From Nocardioidaceae bacterium SCSIO 66511 (GTDB lineage: Bacteria > Actinomycetota > Actinomycetes > Propionibacteriales > Nocardioidaceae): a stretch of DNA of 64,000 bases. Location: assembly GCA_023100825.1 (NCBI GenBank), contig CP095846.1, forward strand, positions 682,001 through 746,000, given 5' to 3'. The notes beneath the pieces are model-generated. The model was not told the origin of the DNA. It saw only the letters and a program-made list of their open reading frames with translations, and did no database searches. Shown here in pieces: positions 52,454 to 60,930 of the stretch. Both the position numbers and the translations under genes were made by a program. Positions within the stretch are counted from its first letter, which is position 1, and every line of letters starts with the position of its first letter.

Positions 52454-53125
52454 ATGCCAACGCCCCCGGTGGTCACCTTCGACTGCTACCGAACGCTCAT
52501 CGACTTCGACCTCAACGCGGCGACGCTGCCCATCGTGCGCGACCGGCTGGACGAGGTCGGCGTCGACCACGCGACGTTCCTGGACAACCTGCGCGTCATG
52601 CGGTTCCAGGGAGTCGCCAACCCGTACCAGCGCTACACCGACATCGTCCGGCAAACCCTCGAGACCTGCATGCTGCTCCACGGTGTGCCGTACCGCGACG
52701 ACGACCACCCGCGGTTGATGGCGGCCGCCAAGGAGTTCCCGGTGTTCCCCGACGTGCCCCCGGCGCTCGAGCGGTTGAAGGAGGGCGGCTATCAGCTCGG
52801 CATTCTGACCAATAGCGACGATGACCTGATTCCCCACCACCTGGAGACGATCGGCGTCGAGTTCGACTACGTCGTGACGGCGGAGCAGGCCGGCGCGTAC
52901 AAGCCGCGGCAGCAGGCGTTCGAGTACCTCTACTCGGTCCTGCCGCAGGAACGCAGCCAGATCACCCACGCCGCGCAGGGCTGGGACTACGACATCATGC
53001 CGACCCTCAATCACGGGGTGCGCCGGGTGTGGATCAACCGGTACGGCCTCAAGGGCAGCGACTACTACCAGCCGTACGACGAGCTGGGTGACCTGTCCGG
53101 GCTCCCGGCGCTCCTCGGGGTCTGA
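52454..53125 (+). CDS. HAD-family hydrolase (haloacid dehalogenase type II-like)
   Basis: 223 residues. The nucleophile Asp10 is in VTFDCYRTLIDFD, where Arg replaces the usual Gly after Tyr. Motif II is ILTNSDDDL and motif III Lys is in AGAYKPRQQAFEYL; then GWDYDIMPTLNHGVRRVWINR. It is probably a C-halogen or phosphate hydrolase; no halogen-specific residue can be confirmed. AGGAG upstream; within the oxidase/transport operon. Confidence 0.85.
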   Translation: MPTPPVVTFDCYRTLIDFDLNAATLPIVRDRLDEVGVDHATFLDNLRVMRFQGVANPYQRYTDIVRQTLETCMLLHGVPYRDDDHPRLMAAAKEFPVFPDVPPALERLKEGGYQLGILTNSDDDLIPHHLETIGVEFDYVVTAEQAGAYKPRQQAFEYLYSVLPQERSQITHAAQGWDYDIMPTLNHGVRRVWINRYGLKGSDYYQPYDELGDLSGLPALLGV

Positions 53126-53126
53126 G

Positions 53127-54128
53127 ATGCCGACCGGGGCGGCCGGGTCCGAACCAGACGAGCGAGATCGCGCGCAGGTGCGACTCGCCGTCCTGGTCGG
53201 CGATCACGAACCCGACCTGAGTGGCGTGACCGACGTCGAGGTACGAATCGCACGCCAGGATGCCCTTCCCGAAGCGCTCTCTGACGCCGATGCGCTGCTG
53301 GTCTGGGACTTCAGCGCCAAAGGCGTGGCCGAGGCGCTGCCGACTGCGCAGCGGTTGCGTTGGATCCACGTGAGCAGCGCCGGAGTGGATCGGGTACTCG
53401 ACGACGAGGTGCGCCGCCGCGACTTCGTGGTCACCAATGTCAGCGGTGTCCTCGACGAGACGATGGCCGAGTACGTACTCGGTCTCGTGCTCGCGTTGGT
53501 CAAAGACCTGCGCGGGACACTCGAACGACAGTTTCGAGCGGACTGGGAGCATCGACCGACCGGCCGTCTCGCCGGCCGCCGCGCCCTGGTCGTCGGGGTC
53601 GGCGCGATCGGGCGCGCTACTGCCGATCTGCTGCGCGGCGTGGGCGTTCAGGTCGACGGGGTCGGTCGTACGGCGCGCGACGGCGATGGGCCCTTTGGCA
53701 CCGTCTACGGACAGTCGGACCTACCCGATGTCGTCGGGGCGTACGACATCGTGGTCCTCGCCGCACCGCTCACCGCGCAGACTCGGCGAATGTTCGACGC
53801 CTCGACGATTGCTGCGATGCGGTCGTCGGCGTACCTCATCAATGCCGGACGCGGTGAGCTGGTCGACGAGCCGGCGCTGACGGATGCCTTGCGTAGCTGC
53901 GCGATCGCCGGCGCTGCGCTCGACGTGTTCGCGACCGAGCCGTTGCCGCGGGACAACCCGCTGTGGATGCTGCCCAATGTGATCGTCTCGCCGCACATGG
54001 CCGGCGACTACGTCGGCTGGCGCGACGACCTGCTGGAGGTGTTCCTCGAGAATCTCGACCGCTACCGAACGGGTCGGCCGCTACTGAATAAGGTCGACAA
54101 GGAGCTTGGCTACATACCCTCGCACTGA
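53127..54128 (+). CDS. D-2-hydroxyacid dehydrogenase
   Basis: 333 residues. The NAD fold is LVVGVGAIGRATADLL. Catalytic Arg is in INAGRGELV, Glu in VFATEPLPRDNPLW and His in VSPHMAGDY. Interconverts a 2-oxo acid and a D-hydroxy acid. It starts one base after the HAD stop, so it is part of the same catabolic operon. Confidence 0.88.
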   Translation: MPTGAAGSEPDERDRAQVRLAVLVGDHEPDLSGVTDVEVRIARQDALPEALSDADALLVWDFSAKGVAEALPTAQRLRWIHVSSAGVDRVLDDEVRRRDFVVTNVSGVLDETMAEYVLGLVLALVKDLRGTLERQFRADWEHRPTGRLAGRRALVVGVGAIGRATADLLRGVGVQVDGVGRTARDGDGPFGTVYGQSDLPDVVGAYDIVVLAAPLTAQTRRMFDASTIAAMRSSAYLINAGRGELVDEPALTDALRSCAIAGAALDVFATEPLPRDNPLWMLPNVIVSPHMAGDYVGWRDDLLEVFLENLDRYRTGRPLLNKVDKELGYIPSH

Positions 54129-54162
54129 GCCGTCGGGCTCGCCGCGAGAGAAGGGGGAGGTC

Positions 54163-54834
54163 GTGAAGGGCCTCGACAGTGTGTTTCCGCTGCCATCCGG
54201 CGCAACCGCCGATCTGATCGCCGACGTGCTACGAGCACAGATCCTCGACGGCGAGCTGGAATCGGGAGCCCATGTCAACGAGGTTCATGTCGCCGAGCGG
54301 TTCGATGTGAGCAGGGGGCCGGTGCGTCAAGCCGTGCAGCGACTCGTGCAGGAGGGGTTGCTCACGCACGCCCGCAACCGCGGTACGCGTGTCGTGGAGC
54401 TGGATCTCGCCGACGTCGCCGACGTCTATCAGGTACGCGCGGCGATCGAGCGCGAAGCCGCTCTCGCACTCCTCGGTGATGTGCCCGACACCTTGCCCGA
54501 GCAACTCGACGAGGTGCTCGACGAGATGTCGCAGGCCGTTGAGCAGGACAGCTGGAGTGCGATTTCACTCGCCGACGTGCGGTTCCATCAGACGATCGTC
54601 AACGCGGCGCAGAGCCCGCGGCTGAGTCGGGTCTTCAGCACGTTGGTGGCAGAGAGTCTGTTGTGCATCCGTCGGCTCGAGATCGCGTACCAGTCGCGCG
54701 GTCGCCTTGTGGAGCAGCACCGCAAGCTCGCCGACCTGATGACGGCCGGCGACTCCGATGCGTACCTCGCGGAGCTGGACTGGCACCTGCGCAACTCGGT
54801 CATCACCATCTCGAACTCGCTCGACGGTTCCTGA
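54163..54834 (+). CDS. GntR regulator of the FadR/FCD type
   Basis: 223 residues. The winged helix is LIADVLRAQILDGELESGAHVNEVHVAERFDVSRGPVRQAVQRLVQEGLL; the FCD ligand domain follows with metal-type histidines in RFHQTIVNAAQ and ELDWHLRNSV. The GTG at 54163 follows GGGGGAGG. Last gene of the operon, likely its own regulator, perhaps at the inverted repeat near 47323-47382. Confidence 0.9.
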   Translation: MKGLDSVFPLPSGATADLIADVLRAQILDGELESGAHVNEVHVAERFDVSRGPVRQAVQRLVQEGLLTHARNRGTRVVELDLADVADVYQVRAAIEREAALALLGDVPDTLPEQLDEVLDEMSQAVEQDSWSAISLADVRFHQTIVNAAQSPRLSRVFSTLVAESLLCIRRLEIAYQSRGRLVEQHRKLADLMTAGDSDAYLAELDWHLRNSVITISNSLDGS

Positions 54835-54840
54835 CTCGAC

Positions 54841-55719
54841 CTACGTCGGGAGGTGCTGAGCGAGGAAGTCGAGCTGGGCCGGTGCCATCCGCCGCCAGTA
54901 GCCGACGTCGTGGTCGCCGAGCTGGAAGCCACCCGCCGGGGCGTCGTCGAAACCGTCGACGTACGTGCGGGTGTATCCGTAGAACGGGTCGCCCTCGCCG
55001 CAGTCGATGCGCACCGGGATGCCATGCAGAAGGCCCTGCTGACCCCACACGAGCGCGTCGGCGAAGTCGTCCTCGCTGTCGAACGCACCAGGTGAGGTCT
55101 CGGAGTAGCTCGACCACAGGGCAGGGCTCTCGGCGACGACGCCGAACACCTTGCGCGTACCGAGGCGTTGCGCGAGTAACAGCGCGCCGTAGCCACCCAT
55201 CGACCAGCCGAGAAGTCCGATGCGTCCGACATCGAGCCCGTACTTGCCGAGCAACGGGATGAACTCGTCGACCACCATCGAGCCGGAGTCCTCGCCGCTG
55301 TCGCGAGCGTGCCAGTACGTATCGCCTCCGTCGACGCTGGCGATTGCGAACGGCGGTGCACCGCCTTCGACTGCAGCGGCAAGGAAGCGGTCGAGTCCGA
55401 GGTCGTCGAATGCCGATGAGTGGTCCATATGGCGACCGTGCAGTGCGACGACGACCGGCAGGTTGCCGCGGTGACCGGGCGGGTAAGCGAGTGACCATCG
55501 GCATCGCCGACCCGCCCTTGCCGTGGACCTGAACGCGCCGCTGACGACCCGACCCGGGCGTACGTCGGGGATAGACCCGTCGTCACCGTCGATGCCGAGA
55601 TGGCTGTACGCCCACGACCTACCCGGGAGCACACCGGTCTCGACGCCGACGGCGCCTGCAGTCGCGCCGAGTGCGACTGCGCCACCGGCGACCAGGAAAC
55701 CCCGCCTGCTCACGCCCAT
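54841..55719 (-). CDS. Tat-exported esterase (antigen 85/EstD-like)
   Basis: 292 residues. The Tat signal begins MGVSRRGFLVAGGAVALGATAGA. The alpha/beta fold has the nucleophile GWSMGGYGALLL, the acid in DCGEGDPFY and His in GDHDVGYW. Resembles esterase family PF00756. Convergent with the GntR regulator; the ATG is the last before the RR motif. Confidence 0.85.
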   Translation of the reverse strand: MGVSRRGFLVAGGAVALGATAGAVGVETGVLPGRSWAYSHLGIDGDDGSIPDVRPGRVVSGAFRSTARAGRRCRWSLAYPPGHRGNLPVVVALHGRHMDHSSAFDDLGLDRFLAAAVEGGAPPFAIASVDGGDTYWHARDSGEDSGSMVVDEFIPLLGKYGLDVGRIGLLGWSMGGYGALLLAQRLGTRKVFGVVAESPALWSSYSETSPGAFDSEDDFADALVWGQQGLLHGIPVRIDCGEGDPFYGYTRTYVDGFDDAPAGGFQLGDHDVGYWRRMAPAQLDFLAQHLPT

Positions 55720-55809
55720 CCGGGTAGTTTCGCAGATCCGGCGCATAGGGACCGGGCGGAAACGACTCAGCGCCCCCGACCCGAAGGACGAGAGCGCTGC
55801 CGTATGCGA

Positions 55810-55886
55810 TGGCGACCCTGACGAGACTCGAACTCGCGACCTCCGCCGTGACAGGGCGGCGCGCTAACCAACTGCGCCACAGGGCC
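55810..55886 (-). tRNA. tRNA-Asp (GTC)
   Basis: 77 nt from 55886 to 55810 including an encoded CCA. The acceptor pairs GGCCCTG with CAGGGTC, the anticodon loop is CTGTCAC (GTC) between CCGCC and GGCGG, and the T loop is TTCGAGT. Discriminator G. Confidence 0.96.
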
Positions 55887-55945
55887 AAGCTATTCAACTG
55901 TTTGCGATCCTCCGCGCTGCATATCGTAGCGCAGTGAGATCCGCG

Positions 55946-56018
55946 TGCCCCCAACGGGATTCGAACCCGTGCTACCGCCTTGAAAGGGCGGCGTCCTAGG
56001 CCTCTAGACGATGAGGGC
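55946..56018 (-). tRNA. tRNA-Glu (TTC)
   Basis: 73 nt from 56018 to 55946. The acceptor pairs GCCCTCA with TGGGGGC, the anticodon loop is CTTTCAA (TTC) in a GCCGCC/GGCGGT stem, and the discriminator is A with no CCA. About 60 bp before tRNA-Asp on the same strand, so probably co-transcribed. Confidence 0.96.
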
Positions 56019-56117
56019 GAGGTGTCAGGCAAGGTACTGCCGTCAGGGACCGCTACAGCATAGAGCGTCACCCGCGATGCGCCAAAATCGGCCCCGGGTG
56101 ACGTTGCGTCGGGCTGC

Positions 56118-56132
56118 CACACTTGACCCGTG
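56118..56132 (+). promoter_or_regulatory. Probable leaderless promoter of the metallopeptidase gene
   Basis: CACACT at 56118-56123, six bases, then the GTG start at 56130, the same spacing as at purF and tmsA. No ribosome site is possible. Confidence 0.45.
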
Positions 56133-56480
56133 ATCGATATCAACGAGGAGCGGTTCTTCGCCCTGGTCGAGGCGGCGTTCGCCGAGATCCCGGCCGAGCT
56201 GACCGACCTGCTCGACAACGTCGCCTTGTTCGTCGAAGACGATGCGCCGTCGTACGACCCCGGCCTGCTCGGGCTCTATGTCGGTACGCCACTGACCGAA
56301 CGCGACAGCTCGTACGCCGGGGCGATGCCGGACCGGATCATGGTCTACCGGCGTCCGACACTGCGGATCTGCCGCACCGAGGACGACGTCGTACGCGAGG
56401 TTGCGATCACGGTCGCCCACGAGATCGCGCACCACTTCGGCATCGACGACGACCGGCTGCACGAGCTCGGCTATGCCTGA
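56130..56480 (+). CDS. Zincin-like metallopeptidase (DUF1025/MPS1-like)
   Basis: 116 residues. The zinc motif VAHEIAHHFGIDDDRLHELGY is HExxH with a downstream acidic ligand region. Small cytosolic proteins of this family usually resemble minimal metalloproteases; substrates unknown. Overlaps the pirin gene by eight bases. Confidence 0.85.
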   Translation: MIDINEERFFALVEAAFAEIPAELTDLLDNVALFVEDDAPSYDPGLLGLYVGTPLTERDSSYAGAMPDRIMVYRRPTLRICRTEDDVVREVAITVAHEIAHHFGIDDDRLHELGYA

Positions 56481-57192
56481 GCGGCCGGCGGTGACGGTGC
56501 TTCGCGGAGCCGACCGCTACCGCACCCGGCAGGACGGAATCGACACCAGGCATTGCTTCTCGTTCGGCGATCACTACGACCCCGACAACGTCGGGTTCGG
56601 CGACCTGACCGCGATCAACGACGAGTCGCTCGCGCCCGGCGCCGGCTACGACCTGCACCGGCACCGCGATGCCGAGATCGTCACCTGGGTGCTCGACGGA
56701 GCGCTCGACCATGAGGACTCCGCCGGCAACCGCGGCACGATCGGACCGGGCATGATCCAGCGGATGAGCGCCGGGGCCGGAGTCGAGCACGCCGAGCGAA
56801 ACGCATCCGACGACGAGCCGCTGCGGTTCATTCAGATGTGGCTGCGCTCCGACGGGGCGGAGCGGCCGTCGTACCGTCAAGCCGACATCGGCGGCCTGCT
56901 CGATGAGGGTTCGTTCGTACCGGCCGTCTCCGGAGATGCCGACCCCCCGGCGGCGATCGACCTCGGTCGAGCCGGTGCGCGATTGTGGATCGGCCGCCTC
57001 GCCGCCGGCGCCACTGTCGAGCTTCCCGATGCGCCGCTGCGCCATGTGCACGTCGTGAGGGGGAGCGCGCGCATCGGCGACGAGGATCTGGCCGAAGGCG
57101 ACACTGCGCGCATCGTCGGCGCCGGTGAGGTGTCAGTCGAGCCCCGCGGAGTCACCGAGATCCTGCTCTGGGGGATGAGTCGGTCCAGCTGA
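56473..57192 (+). CDS. Pirin-family cupin protein
   Basis: 239 residues. The pirin core has GAGYDLHRHRDAEIVTWVLDG, with metal histidines, then MIQRMSAGAGVEHAERNAS and a second, weaker cupin. Family members act as quercetinase-like enzymes or regulators. Ends in an overlap with the convergent ATPase gene (41 bp). Confidence 0.88.
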   Translation: MPERPAVTVLRGADRYRTRQDGIDTRHCFSFGDHYDPDNVGFGDLTAINDESLAPGAGYDLHRHRDAEIVTWVLDGALDHEDSAGNRGTIGPGMIQRMSAGAGVEHAERNASDDEPLRFIQMWLRSDGAERPSYRQADIGGLLDEGSFVPAVSGDADPPAAIDLGRAGARLWIGRLAAGATVELPDAPLRHVHVVRGSARIGDEDLAEGDTARIVGAGEVSVEPRGVTEILLWGMSRSS

Positions 57193-58075
57193 CCGGATCT
57201 TTGCCGTCGATCTGGCGCACGAACTCGTCGAACTGCCAGTGCCGCACGCGTACCTGGTCCTCCGGCGGAGGCAGCGTGAGCAGCACCTTCTCGCGGCAGA
57301 ACTGCTCGGCTCGGTCGAACAGCAACGTCAGCTCGATGCAGTCGGAGCGCTCCTCGGCCCGCGTCTGGTAGTGCAGGGTCGTCGACTTCTCGCCGCGCAT
57401 GTACGCCCGGTCGAGGATCTGCTCGTCGCCGAGGAACACCGGGTTCACCTCGTCGAACCGGCGGGCTAGGTCGACGAGGGCGCTCGGTACGTCCGGATGG
57501 CGCTCGGGCTGCAGGTTGATCAGCATGATCTCGCGGCGCAGGTCGCGGTAGTACATCCGCGACTGCCACAGCAGCTCGACGGGTGTATCGAGCAGGTAGA
57601 TGTCGATCGGCGCCGTCTGCGGACGTACGGAGGTGTACTGCTCGACGAAGTCCGACTCGACCCCGTCGTCGGGCGGGGCCGGGATGAACCAGACGCATTT
57701 GCCGTCGCCCCACGGCTCGACTCCCCAACTGGTCGTCATCGCGGCCACCAGCGAGATCCCATTGCCGTTGTTGCCGGTGTCCTGGAGTGCGTCGGAGACG
57801 ACCGGTCGGGGACGGATGCGGCGCCGCGAGAGGTCGTACACGTCGACCCGCGGCTCGTCGCCGTTCTCGATCCGAAGGCCGATCCAGATAGTGGTACGGG
57901 CGTGGATCACGGCGTTCGCGACGAGTTCGGAGACCGCGAGGGTCGCGCTGTCGATCAGCTCTTCGCGGCGCAACTCGTTCAACTGCATGCGAATCCACCG
58001 ACGCGCCTGCGAGGCCGAGCGAGGGTCAGGAGGGAGCTCCAGCGCTCGATCGGGCAGAGTGCCAGCCGTACTCAC
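57152..58075 (-). CDS. Anti-sigma-like GHKL ATPase with extra C-terminal domain
   Basis: 307 residues. Residues about 1-125 are an RsbW-like HATPase_c_2 domain: N-box SELVANAVIHA, then VYDLSRRRI and the G-box DTGNNGNGISLVAAM. Residues about 130-290 are an unrecognised helical domain (VELLWQSRMYYRDLRREIMLINLQPERHPDVPSALVDLARRFDEVN). Most RsbW proteins end after the ATPase. The GTG start is uncertain. Overlaps pirin tail to tail by 41 bp. Confidence 0.8.
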   Translation of the reverse strand: MSTAGTLPDRALELPPDPRSASQARRWIRMQLNELRREELIDSATLAVSELVANAVIHARTTIWIGLRIENGDEPRVDVYDLSRRRIRPRPVVSDALQDTGNNGNGISLVAAMTTSWGVEPWGDGKCVWFIPAPPDDGVESDFVEQYTSVRPQTAPIDIYLLDTPVELLWQSRMYYRDLRREIMLINLQPERHPDVPSALVDLARRFDEVNPVFLGDEQILDRAYMRGEKSTTLHYQTRAEERSDCIELTLLFDRAEQFCREKVLLTLPPPEDQVRVRHWQFDEFVRQIDGKDPVSWTDSSPRAGSR

Positions 58076-58163
58076 GAACCAAGACTTGCACTTATGTCGC
58101 GTCGCTCGCCACCCCTTGGCGGAGTGTCGCGTGCCCGCATGGGCGCAGTTGCGCGTACGCGCG

Positions 58164-58178
58164 TAGTCTGAGCGAGTG
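58164..58178 (+). promoter_or_regulatory. Probable leaderless promoter of tmsA
   Basis: TAGTCT at 58164-58169, six bases, then GTG at 58176. Confidence 0.45.
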
Positions 58179-59561
58179 ACGACGATCGGACATACTGCCC
58201 ATCAACGAGGTGTGGACCGGCTGGTCGATTCGTACCACGCAATCCCGCCAGATCGGCCCGTACGTCTGGCGAAGAAGACCTCGAACCTCTTCCGCGCCCG
58301 CGAAGGCGTCGAGTCCGGCGGGCTCGACGTATCCGAGCTCGACGCCGTGATCTCGGTCGACGCCGAGGCCCAGACGGCCGACGTACAGGGGATGTGTACG
58401 TACGAGAACCTCGTCGACGCCACTCTCCCGTACGGCTTCATTCCGTACGTCGTTCCGCAGCTGCGCACCATCACGCTCGGCGGTGCGGTCACCGGCCTTG
58501 GAATCGAGTCGACGTCGTTCCGCAACGGTCTCCCGCATGAGTCAGTGACCGAGATGGACATTCTGACCGGTGCCGGCGAGATCGTCACGGCGACTCCGGA
58601 CGGCATCAACGCCGACCTGTTCGCGGCCTTCCCGAACTCCTACGGAAGCCTCGGCTACGCGACGCGTCTGCGCATCCGGCTGGAGCGCGTGCCCCGGTTC
58701 GTTGCGCTGCGCCATGTTCGGTTCTCCGATGTGGAGCAGGCCGCGGCCGCGATCGAGACCATCGTGCCGAGCGGCGCGTACGACGGCGAACGAGTCGACG
58801 GACTCGACGGAGTCGTCTTCTCGCCGGACGAGGTGTACCTGACGCTCGCGACCTTCACCGACGAGGTGGCGCCGACCAGCGACTACGGCGGCCAGAGCAT
58901 CTACTACCGCTCGATCCAGTCGCTGTCGCGAGACACCCTCACGATGTACGACTACCTGTGGCGATGGGACACCGACTGGTTCTGGTGCTCGCGTGCCTTC
59001 GGGGCGCAGCGCCCGGTCGTACGTCGGCTGTGGCCCCGCCGCTACCGCCGCAGCGATGTCTACCACAAGATCATCGGGCTGGAGAACCGCTTCGGCGTCG
59101 CCGCACGGATCGACCGCGCCCGTGGCCTGCCCGACCGCGAGCGCGTGATCCAGGACATCGAGGTCCCCGTCGACCGGCTCGCCGAGTTCATGGCGTGGTT
59201 CGACGCGAGCGTCGGCATGCGTCCGGTCTGGATGTGCCCGCTGAGGCTGCGACGTAGCGACGACGAGCCGGCGCGTACCTGGCCGCTCTACCCGCTGGAG
59301 ATCGACCAGACGTACGTCAACGTCGGATTCTGGGGCACGGTGCCGATCGCGCCGGGCGCCGAGGACGGCGACGTCAACCGTGCGATCGAGGCGAAGGTGA
59401 CCGAGCTCGGTGGGCACAAGTCGCTGTACTCCGACGCCTACTACGACCGCGAGACGTTCGACCGTCTGTACGACGGCGAGACCTGGGCGAAGGCGAAAAG
59501 CACCTACGACCCGCAGCAACGGCTGACGGGCATGTACGAGAAGGCGGTGAGGCGTCGGTGA
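58176..59561 (+). CDS. tmsA: FAD oxidoreductase of 10-methyl fatty acid synthesis
   Basis: 461 residues of the FAD-linked (VAO/DprE1-like) fold. The FAD region is VVPQLRTITLGGAVTGLGIESTSFRNG; then NSYGSLGYATRLRIRLE and a C-terminal substrate cap. Known as TmsA/BfaB, it reduces the 10-methylene intermediate to a 10-methyl acyl chain (tuberculostearic type). It overlaps the methyltransferase gene (GTGA). The assignment is from family and gene pairing; no third gene (tmsC) is present. Confidence 0.85.
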   Translation: MTTIGHTAHQRGVDRLVDSYHAIPPDRPVRLAKKTSNLFRAREGVESGGLDVSELDAVISVDAEAQTADVQGMCTYENLVDATLPYGFIPYVVPQLRTITLGGAVTGLGIESTSFRNGLPHESVTEMDILTGAGEIVTATPDGINADLFAAFPNSYGSLGYATRLRIRLERVPRFVALRHVRFSDVEQAAAAIETIVPSGAYDGERVDGLDGVVFSPDEVYLTLATFTDEVAPTSDYGGQSIYYRSIQSLSRDTLTMYDYLWRWDTDWFWCSRAFGAQRPVVRRLWPRRYRRSDVYHKIIGLENRFGVAARIDRARGLPDRERVIQDIEVPVDRLAEFMAWFDASVGMRPVWMCPLRLRRSDDEPARTWPLYPLEIDQTYVNVGFWGTVPIAPGAEDGDVNRAIEAKVTELGGHKSLYSDAYYDRETFDRLYDGETWAKAKSTYDPQQRLTGMYEKAVRRR

Positions 59562-60847
59562 CGACGACAAGTGCGAGAATTCGAATCGCGGATGCCCTGA
59601 CGGAGGTACTCCCGCACGGCATGCCGTTCAGGTTCACGGCGTACGACGGCAGCAGTGCCGGCCCACCCGACGCCAAGGTGCGACTGCATCTCGCCAACGA
59701 GCGCGGGCTTTCGTACCTGCTGACGGCGCCGGGCGATCTCGGGCTCGCTCGGGCGTACGTCGCGGGCGACCTCGAGCTCGAGGGCATTCACCCGGGAGAC
59801 CCGTACGAGGCGATGGGCGCGATCCTCGACGATCTGCAGCCGAAGCTGCCGTCGCCGAGCGATGCGTTCCGGCTGCTGCGCGGGCTGGGGTTGTCGCACC
59901 TCAAGCCGCCGCCCCCGCCGCCGCAGGAGCACCTGCCGCGCTGGCGCCGCACGCTCGAGGGTCTGCGGCACAGCAAGACTCGCGACGCTGCGGTGATCCA
60001 TCACCACTACGACGTGTCGAACGAGTTCTACGAGTACGTGCTCGGCCCGTCGATGACCTACACCTGCTCGGTGTTCCCGCATGAGGACGCCACGCTGGAG
60101 GAGGCGCAGGCGTACAAGTACGGCCTGGTCGCAAAGAAGATCGGGCTGAAGCCGGGCATGCGGCTGCTCGATGTCGGCTGCGGCTGGGGCGGCATGGTGA
60201 TGCATGCGGCCAGCGAGTACGGCGTGAAGGCGCTCGGCGTCACCTTGTCGGAGCAGCAGGCCGAGTGGGCACAGCGCGAGATCGAGCGGCGTGGCCTCGC
60301 CGACCTCGCCGAGGTGCGCTTCGCCGACTATCGCGACGTACCCGAGCGCGACTTCGACGCGATCAGTTCGATCGGTCTGACCGAGCACATCGGTGTTCGC
60401 AACTACCCGGGCTACTTCCGCTTCCTGTACGACCGGCTGCGTCCGGGCGGACGCTTGCTGAACCACTGCATCACTCGGCCCGACAACCACTCGCGGGCGA
60501 GCGCCGGGGCGTTCATCGACCGCTATGTGTTCCCCGACGGGGAGCTCACCGGCTCGGGCAAGATCATCACGGTCATGCAGGACACCGGCTTCGAGGTTCG
60601 CCACGAGGAGAACCTCCGCGAGCACTACGCGCGTACGCTCGCCGGCTGGTGCCGCAACCTCGAGGCCAACTGGGATGCCTGTGTGAAGGAGGCCGGTATC
60701 GGCACGTCGCGGGTGTGGGGCCTCTACATGGCGGGCTCGCGGATGGCGTTCGAGCGCAACGAGATCCAGCTGCATCAGGTGCTGGGCGTACGCCCGGACA
60801 GCGACGGCAACGCGCACTTCCCGCTGCGTCCCGACTGGGAGAGCTGA
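59558..60847 (+). CDS. tmsB: Cyclopropane-type SAM fatty acid methyltransferase
   Basis: 429 residues of the CFA synthase family. An N-terminal domain precedes the SAM domain: LDVGCGWGGMVMHAASEYG, the family SIGLTEHIGVRNYPGYFRFL and the LAGWCRNLEANWD tail. With TmsA it installs the 10-methyl branch on oleoyl chains. GTG start four bases into the tmsA stop. Confidence 0.9.
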   Translation: MTTTSARIRIADALTEVLPHGMPFRFTAYDGSSAGPPDAKVRLHLANERGLSYLLTAPGDLGLARAYVAGDLELEGIHPGDPYEAMGAILDDLQPKLPSPSDAFRLLRGLGLSHLKPPPPPPQEHLPRWRRTLEGLRHSKTRDAAVIHHHYDVSNEFYEYVLGPSMTYTCSVFPHEDATLEEAQAYKYGLVAKKIGLKPGMRLLDVGCGWGGMVMHAASEYGVKALGVTLSEQQAEWAQREIERRGLADLAEVRFADYRDVPERDFDAISSIGLTEHIGVRNYPGYFRFLYDRLRPGGRLLNHCITRPDNHSRASAGAFIDRYVFPDGELTGSGKIITVMQDTGFEVRHEENLREHYARTLAGWCRNLEANWDACVKEAGIGTSRVWGLYMAGSRMAFERNEIQLHQVLGVRPDSDGNAHFPLRPDWES

Positions 60848-60864
60848 GACGCGGCTCGTACAAC

Positions 60865-60907
60865 ACTGAGACGCCCCTTCTGCACTTTGCAGAAGGGGCG
60901 TCTCAGT
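60865..60907. terminator. Strong bidirectional terminator hairpin
   Basis: A perfect 20-bp stem (60865-60884 with 60888-60907) closes a three-base CTT loop; an outer GAGACGCG (60846-60853) and CGCGTCTC (60919-60926) can pair too. It lies between the convergent ends of tmsB and the secreted-protein gene. No long T run, as usual for actinobacteria. Confidence 0.85.
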
Positions 60908-60930
60908 ACGTCAGAAGTCGCGTCTCGGTG

